Shown here piece by piece: positions 58,986 to 62,781 of a stretch of 62,781 nucleotides of DNA. The stretch spans positions 2,763-65,543 of the forward strand of contig NZ_JAMXBJ010000028.1 of NCBI RefSeq assembly GCF_023913755.1, read 5' to 3'. The notes under the pieces were generated by a model that was not told the DNA's origin, searched no databases, and saw nothing but the letters and a program-made list of their open reading frames with translations. Both the position numbers and the translations under genes were made by a program. How positions within the stretch are numbered: the first letter of the stretch is position 1; the number at the start of each line of letters is the position of its first letter. Source of the stretch: Pseudarthrobacter cellobiosi. Its GTDB lineage: Bacteria > Actinomycetota > Actinomycetes > Actinomycetales > Micrococcaceae.

Positions 58986-60257
58986 CTATCCGGCGAAGCC
59001 GGACCCGGGGTGGAAATCCCGTCCCCACACACGCCGGGAGGCGCCGCTTTGGTCTAGCAGCGGTGTGAGGCCTCCCTGATGCTGGGGGAAGTTGGCGCCG
59101 AGTAGCATGCACAAATCCACTTCCGCCGGACCGGCCACCACCTTTTCGGCGAGCATCAGGCCCACCTCCTCGGCCAGGGCGTCAAGTATCCCTGCCCTGA
59201 TGGCCTCCGCATCCGGTGCCGGCGCTGAACCTCCGGCTTCGGCAGCCGGCAGCAGGACGGCCGCCTCGGGAAGCACCATGCCGGACTTAGCGAGGTAGCC
59301 GCGCAGCCGGGCATCCGCAATGGCTGCCAGGCTGGTGCTGACATAAAACCGGTCAGGGTAGGCGGCGTGCATGGTCTCGCAGATGTGCAACTGGACCGCG
59401 GGTCCGATGAAACCCAGCAGCGTCAGCGGAGTCATGGGTAGCCCGTGGGGGTCCAGGGCATGGTCCGCCAGTTCGATGTCCGTTCCGTCATCAATGACCT
59501 GCAGCAGTTCGCAGAACAGCCGGGTCAGGATCCGGTTCACGACAAAGCCCGGAGTGTCCTTTACCAGGACCGCAGTCTTGCCCAGAAGCCGGGCAAGCGA
59601 ACAAGCGGTGGCGACGCTGACGTCATCGTTGCTTTCAGTGCTGATGATTTCCACGAGCGGCAGCACAGCCACCGGATTGAAGAAATGCAGTCCCACCAGG
59701 CGCTCCGGATGGGCCAGGCCTTGACCCATCGCCGTCACGGAAAGGGACGACGTATTCGTCAGGAGCAGCGCATCAGTGCGCAGCAGGGGCTCGATCTCCG
59801 CGAAGACGGCGCGTTTGAGGGCCAACTCCTCGAACACCGCCTCGATGACCACATCGCAGTCCCGGTACTCGCGCTTATCCACTGTGCCGCGGACAAGACT
59901 TCCCAGGTCGCGGGCCGCCGTTTCGCTGAGTTGCCCCCGGCTCACCAACTTCTCCAAGTGCCCGGCGATCCAGCCAAGCGCGCCATCCACCTTTGCCTGG
60001 GAAAGATCCGTGATCAGGACAGGAACGCCGAGCTGTTTGGCAAAAACAAGGGCAAGCTGGCCGGCCATGAGCCCGGCCCCGATTACGCCAACGCTTCGGA
60101 CGGGGCGGGGATCGGCGCTGGGTGCGCCCGCCGGTCGCTGCCGTTGAGTGTCCAGTAGGGCCGCGGCATACGCCTGCACCGATTTTCCGGGCGACTTGCA
60201 GGCGTCGACGGCAGCGCCCGTGAGTGAGGCAGTTTCTACGACATTGTCAGGAACCAT
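58986..60257 (-). CDS. 3-hydroxyacyl-CoA dehydrogenase (FadB C-terminal half)
   Basis: A 423-residue NAD enzyme. Rossmann start SVGVIGAGLMAGQLALVFA near residue 56; FEELALKRAVFAEIE; LLTNTSSLSVTAM; catalytic His in GLHFFNPVAVLPLVEII; KDTPGFVVNRIL; then a second C-terminal 3HCDH domain. The order matches the second half of the multifunctional FadB, without the enoyl-CoA hydratase half; about 50 residues before the Rossmann domain look like leftover linker. First gene of the operon; the operator-like repeat lies 20 bp upstream. Confidence 0.9.
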   Translation of the reverse strand: MVPDNVVETASLTGAAVDACKSPGKSVQAYAAALLDTQRQRPAGAPSADPRPVRSVGVIGAGLMAGQLALVFAKQLGVPVLITDLSQAKVDGALGWIAGHLEKLVSRGQLSETAARDLGSLVRGTVDKREYRDCDVVIEAVFEELALKRAVFAEIEPLLRTDALLLTNTSSLSVTAMGQGLAHPERLVGLHFFNPVAVLPLVEIISTESNDDVSVATACSLARLLGKTAVLVKDTPGFVVNRILTRLFCELLQVIDDGTDIELADHALDPHGLPMTPLTLLGFIGPAVQLHICETMHAAYPDRFYVSTSLAAIADARLRGYLAKSGMVLPEAAVLLPAAEAGGSAPAPDAEAIRAGILDALAEEVGLMLAEKVVAGPAEVDLCMLLGANFPQHQGGLTPLLDQSGASRRVWGRDFHPGSGFAG

Positions 60258-60276
60258 GTCACCGTTCTACAGTGAA

Positions 60277-60305
60277 ACTGAGTGTCAAGTCAATTGATAC
60301 TCAGT
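60277..60305. promoter_or_regulatory. TetR-type operator upstream of the acyl-CoA operon
   Basis: Inverted repeat with 12-bp arms ACTGAGTGTCAA (60277-60288) and TTGATACTCAGT (60294-60305), 11 of 12 positions complementary, and a 5-bp spacer. Length and symmetry fit a TetR dimer-of-dimers or an extended FadR/KstR-type site. It lies just before the start codon at 60257, so binding would block transcription of the operon that ends with a TetR gene. Confidence 0.75.
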
Positions 60306-60522
60306 GCCAAAGAAGGTGATTGTGGCTTCGGAACGGCTGGGTTGGCGCGATGATCTCTTTTCTGTGCGCCTCAATTCGGCTGATGTCGCATTAGGGTGAG
60401 ACTAAATCGGGGCTATGCGAGACAATGGGAACGGCGGCCGCCACGCGCCACAGTGAGAGCAGTCACATTGGCCGGACGTCTGTTCAGCCGGTGTGCACTG
60501 TAAGTCTCAATGAGGAGGAACG
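60306..60522. other. Upstream region of the DUF485 gene
   Basis: Between the operator and the DUF485 start. No further gene seen; it presumably holds the divergent promoters for both directions. Confidence 0.4.
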
Positions 60523-60903
60523 ATGGGTAACGAAGCCGAAACTCCGGAAGCAGCGGAGACCGTGGATTTTAAGAAAGTCCAGTCGACCGAGCGGTTCCAG
60601 GAACTTCGCAAACGCCACCGTAGCTTTGTCTTTCCCATGGCCATCGCATTCCTGCTCTGGTATTTCGCATACGTCCTGCTGGCTGATTATGCCGCCGGAT
60701 TCATGTCCATCAGGGTCTGGGGAAACATCAACATCGGGCTCATCATGGGCCTTCTTCAGTTTGTTTCCACCTTCGCCATTACGGGCTGGTATGTCAGCTA
60801 CTCCAACCGGAAACTGGACCCCATCGCCGCCGAAATCCGCCACGAAATCGAAGGCCACGAGTTCGACCAATCCGGCAACCGAGTGGACGGAGCGGCGAAA
60901 TGA
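60523..60903 (+). CDS. DUF485 domain-containing membrane protein
   Basis: A 126-residue protein with two TM segments (FVFPMAIAFLLWYFAYVLLA and NIGLIMGLLQFVSTFAITGW), preceded by the family ERFQELRKRHRSF and followed by SYSNRKLDPIAAEIR. GAGGAGGAACG gives a strong RBS. Normally this protein (YjcH-like) precedes actP, a cation/acetate symporter gene. Here the DNA after the stop contains no symporter and a minus-strand usp gene follows at once, so actP appears lost. Confidence 0.85.
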   Translation: MGNEAETPEAAETVDFKKVQSTERFQELRKRHRSFVFPMAIAFLLWYFAYVLLADYAAGFMSIRVWGNINIGLIMGLLQFVSTFAITGWYVSYSNRKLDPIAAEIRHEIEGHEFDQSGNRVDGAAK

Positions 60904-60934
60904 GAGGGACCCGGTTCCTGTGAGAAGCCGTGTC

Positions 60935-61447
60935 TTACGGCTTGAGAGGCGGAATCCCGGCTTTTCCGGGGGTCTGCCCTTTGGCCTTGGAGCCCTTCCA
61001 TAGATGATGGGAGCGGTGGCTGCTTTCGGCATGCAGCACCAAGACGGGGCAGTCCGCGTGGGCAACACACGCAGAGCTCACGGAGCCGAGGTGCATGCCA
61101 AGGAAACCCCCATGGCCCCGGCGTCCAACCACCAGCAATGAAGCGCCGGCCGCCGCTTCCACGAGCTTCGCCGCAGCCGGTCCGCGGACCAGTTGCGAGG
61201 TCAGTCTTTCCGGAGTCTCCTCACCGAACGCCTTTTCCAAGGCGTCCGCAAGAGTCTTCGCCGCAGCCGCTTCAAACCGGGCGAAATCGGGTGGAACATA
61301 TCCGGCGTAAATCTCCGGAAAATCCCAACAGGCAATAGCGACAATGGTGGCGTTCAGGGCCGGCGCCAGCTGTGCCCCCAGACGGAGCGCCTGGATGGAC
61401 GATTCCGAACCGTCCACACCGACAAGAACCTTGGCTTCCGCATACAT
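60935..61447 (-). CDS. Universal stress protein, single UspA domain
   Basis: A 170-residue UspA protein: AKVLVGVDGSESSIQAL, VVGRRGHGGFLGMHLGSVS and CPVLVLHAESS, with a 20-residue basic C-terminal tail. Start at 61447 (MYAEAK) has GAAGGAG at proper distance; the ATG two codons upstream is too close to it. Closest in the window to the proteins at 43247 and 22725. No DosR-like box is visible upstream. Confidence 0.86.
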   Translation of the reverse strand: MYAEAKVLVGVDGSESSIQALRLGAQLAPALNATIVAIACWDFPEIYAGYVPPDFARFEAAAAKTLADALEKAFGEETPERLTSQLVRGPAAAKLVEAAAGASLLVVGRRGHGGFLGMHLGSVSSACVAHADCPVLVLHAESSHRSHHLWKGSKAKGQTPGKAGIPPLKP

Positions 61448-61806
61448 GATCATTCTCCTTCGAAGGTGAATCCCCTGGTTGTTCCTAGTCTGCAGCTCCC
61501 ATTAGCGGTGGCTGTGTGCCGAGCATATGCGCACCAGCAGGCGAACGGAACTGCCTACGGATGTTTCTCGGGTCTGTCCGGGAGTCTGATGCTATTTAGG
61601 TCCAATCACCGAAGTAGCCGCATGGGCTAAAGCAGAGTCCACGGGTCCGTCCAAACCGTGTAACCACTCGCCTTATCGACAAATTCGCGGGAGCAAGAGC
61701 ATTGAGCTGCTATCCAGAGACCGGATGAGTCGGGCAAGACATCTTCCCCTGGAGAGCAAGGTGTGCAGCGTGGACGCCTGCGATTGGTCGTAAAGTGGGC
61801 AAAAAG
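61448..61806. other. Intergenic region at a probable island border
   Basis: About 360 bp after the usp start with no gene I can support. It is followed by the inverted repeat and the tRNA fragment. Confidence 0.4.
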
Positions 61807-61829
61807 GGGTGTGCACAATGTGCACACCC
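61807..61829. repeat. Perfect 10-bp inverted repeat with 3-base loop
   Basis: Arms GGGTGTGCAC (61807-61816) and GTGCACACCC (61820-61829) around AAT. Its inner part TGTGCACA recurs once at about 61978-61985. Candidates are a recombinase or regulator binding site beside the tRNA fragment; a simple terminator is less likely because no T-run follows. Confidence 0.7.
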
Positions 61830-61918
61830 TGGGCTTCGGATCGGGTCGTACTGGGGTCGGATCGGTCCGGATTCCGCATGTTTCCGGGAGTTCCCAGTGT
61901 TAGCAGGGGCTGGAATGC

Positions 61919-61941
61919 AGTTCGAGTCCCACCTCGGGCAC
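61919..61941 (+). other. tRNA 3'-end fragment (T-loop and acceptor strand), possible att site
   Basis: TTCGAGTCCCACCTCGGGCA begins with a canonical T-loop (TTCGAGT), followed by five T-stem bases, seven acceptor bases and the discriminator A. The matching 5' T-stem and acceptor strands are not present in the preceding 90 bp, so this is not a complete tRNA. Such 3' ends are typical crossover sites left by tRNA-integrating elements. tRNA identity not determined. Confidence 0.45.
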
Positions 61942-62000
61942 GTGTTTTCCCTGTTAGGGGGCTTGTGGGCCTCTGAGTGTGCACAAACTGTTCACTCATG

Positions 62001-62024
62001 GGCCCCTTCGGGGGCCTTTTTATT
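62001..62024 (+). terminator. Rho-independent terminator with TTCG tetraloop
   Basis: Stem GGCCCC/GGGGCC closing a TTCG loop, followed by TTTTTATT. It lies 60 bp beyond the tRNA 3' fragment, the usual place for a tRNA terminator. Confidence 0.85.
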
Positions 62025-62186
62025 GGGGGCCGTTGCTGTGGCCGCGCTCCTTCCTTACGGACGAGGTCTTGGCTTGTTCCTTCTCCATGGCGTTCGCGGG
62101 TCCAAGCGACATGACGTGACTCAAGCACCCAAGTTCACGAGCCGACGGAACGTGAACGCCTCCATGACGTCATTAGTACCGTGGGT

Positions 62187-62270
62187 ATGGACATGAATCT
62201 GCGCGTTCCCGAAGATCTCGACCGCCGGCTCGATGAGCTTGAACGTTTTCAAGAAAGGCGGGTAACGGTC
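62187..62270 (+). pseudogene. Ribbon-helix-helix antitoxin-type N-terminal fragment
   Basis: Codons from ATG 62187 read MDMNLRVPEDLDRRLDELE, the typical first strand and helix of an RHH/CopG-type DNA-binding antitoxin, then run into the leader of the small membrane protein gene in the same frame. The second helix and the partner toxin are missing. Confidence 0.5.
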
Positions 62271-62423
62271 ATGAACGTCCTTCTGATCGTCGTAGCGGTC
62301 CTTGCGGTGCTGTTCCTCTTAGGAGCCGGGCTGGTTCCTTCTTTGAACTTCCTGATCTGGGTTGGCGTGGTGCTGTTGATCCTCGCTGCCGTCGGCTTCT
62401 TCATGGGGCGCAGGATGACCTGA
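62271..62423 (+). CDS. Small two-TM membrane protein
   Basis: A 50-residue hydrophobic protein starting MNVLLIVVAVLAVLFLLGAG after AAAGGCGGGTAACGGTC, with a second TM (FLIWVGVVLLILAAVGFFMG) and a basic end GRRMT. Short proteins of this sort are common in actinobacteria and have no assigned role. It could be read as one 79-residue product fused to the RHH fragment, but the internal RBS favours the short form. Confidence 0.6.
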   Translation: MNVLLIVVAVLAVLFLLGAGLVPSLNFLIWVGVVLLILAAVGFFMGRRMT

Positions 62424-62481
62424 GCACGGTCGGCAGGAGTCTGCGTGCTGCAGGTCGTTCTGTCCTGCAATCGTCTGCGGC

Positions 62482-62574
62482 CGCATTGATCTGGATCCGT
62501 GTGTGAACAGAGGCTTCCGAAAGATCGGCAGTGCTCACGTCCGCTTCGTGCAGATCGGCACCGGTGAGGTCTGG
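62482..62574 (-). pseudogene. Pentapeptide-repeat protein fragment
   Basis: The minus strand reads DLTGADLHEADVSTADLSEA in consecutive five-residue units with hydrophobic centre, the pentapeptide-repeat signature. It decays after SVHTR and has no start codon or full coil. A remnant only. Confidence 0.5.
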
Positions 62575-62688
62575 TGACCTTCCCGCTGCGCTGCCCCTTC
62601 GCCTGTCGACGCGCTCCTGGCGGCTCCCGGGCGGGCCGGCCGTTCCCCCAGGTCAGTGGAGCAGGAGCCGGCCGCGTCGGCGGGCGGC

Positions 62689-62781
62689 TTACATCCGCGC
62701 GACTTTGGCCTTCACCATCAGGTAGAGGCCATAGCAGATCAGACCGGCGCCGACGGCGGTCAGCATATAAACTCCATACGG
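62689..62781 (-). CDS. DUF1206 domain-containing membrane protein, C-terminal end, cut by window edge
   Basis: The last 30 codons: PYGVYMLTAVGAGLICYGLY then LMVKAKVARM and TAA at 62689. The final TM followed by a basic tail matches the end of DUF1206 proteins, which have three repeated two-TM units; the rest lies beyond the right edge. Confidence 0.6.
   Translation of the reverse strand, partial: PYGVYMLTAVGAGLICYGLYLMVKAKVARM

Noticed and set aside
61673..62128. Minus-strand open frame of 151 codons
   Set aside because: It covers the tRNA fragment, inverted repeat and terminator; the RGGTRT stretch is the usual shadow of a tRNA T-arm. No RBS or domain.

Overview
The window is high-GC actinobacterial DNA. 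Most protein families, the GGAG/AAGGAG ribosome binding sites and the gene content point to a soil Micrococcaceae member of the Arthrobacter/Pseudarthrobacter type. This is inferred from families recognised by eye; no database search was run.

1-14.1 kb, minus strand: a sugar or anhydrosugar catabolic locus. It has two complete ABC importers (a MalFG-type with its binding lipoprotein, and an RbsABC-type), two Gfo/Idh/MocA oxidoreductases, a zinc alcohol dehydrogenase and three TIM-barrel sugar isomerase/epimerases. A LacI-type repressor (14268-15353, plus strand) is divergent from it. Three operator-like palindromes spaced exactly 21 bp apart lie between them. One oxidoreductase closely resembles levoglucosan dehydrogenase, so oxidation to 3-keto sugars followed by isomerase/epimerase-fold enzymes is a plausible pathway.

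15.4-16.0 kb holds gene debris, including the C-terminal third of a phosphofructokinase.

16.0-49.9 kb: a stress/dormancy island like the mycobacterial DosR (DevR) regulon. It encodes a two-GAF histidine kinase of DevS/DosT type and a NarL-type regulator very close to DevR. Around them are Hsp20, six of the window's seven universal stress proteins, three FMN-binding pyridoxamine-oxidase-fold proteins, two P-type ATPases, a flavodoxin, two zinc alcohol dehydrogenases, an F420-type NADP oxidoreductase, a DUF1508 protein and several membrane proteins. About ten copies of a 14-bp palindrome resembling GGGNCNAAGGYCCC lie upstream of these genes and match the DosR-box core. Many genes here are damaged (frameshifts, an amber stop, deletions). 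An IS21-like element carrying about 2.4 kb of foreign cargo (a secreted DUF2599 protein, a lipoprotein and a DUF2382 fragment) has split an ABC-2 permease gene. Several frameshifts sit in short homopolymers, so sequencing error is a live alternative for those.

50.0-51.8 kb is a graveyard of truncated genes (SDR, secreted protein, two DHFR-family pieces).

51.8-60.3 kb: an MFS transporter and a GAF-LuxR regulator, then a TetR-controlled fatty-acid/acyl-CoA degradation operon (3-hydroxyacyl-CoA dehydrogenase, acyl-CoA dehydrogenase, acyl-CoA ligase, thiolase, TetR). A 29-bp operator-like inverted repeat lies upstream of its first gene.

60.5-62.8 kb: an orphan DUF485 gene, one more universal stress protein, then a gene-poor stretch with a tRNA 3'-end fragment, a perfect inverted repeat, a strong terminator and fragments of RHH antitoxin and pentapeptide-repeat genes. 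It ends in the C-terminus of a DUF1206 membrane protein. This looks like an island boundary.
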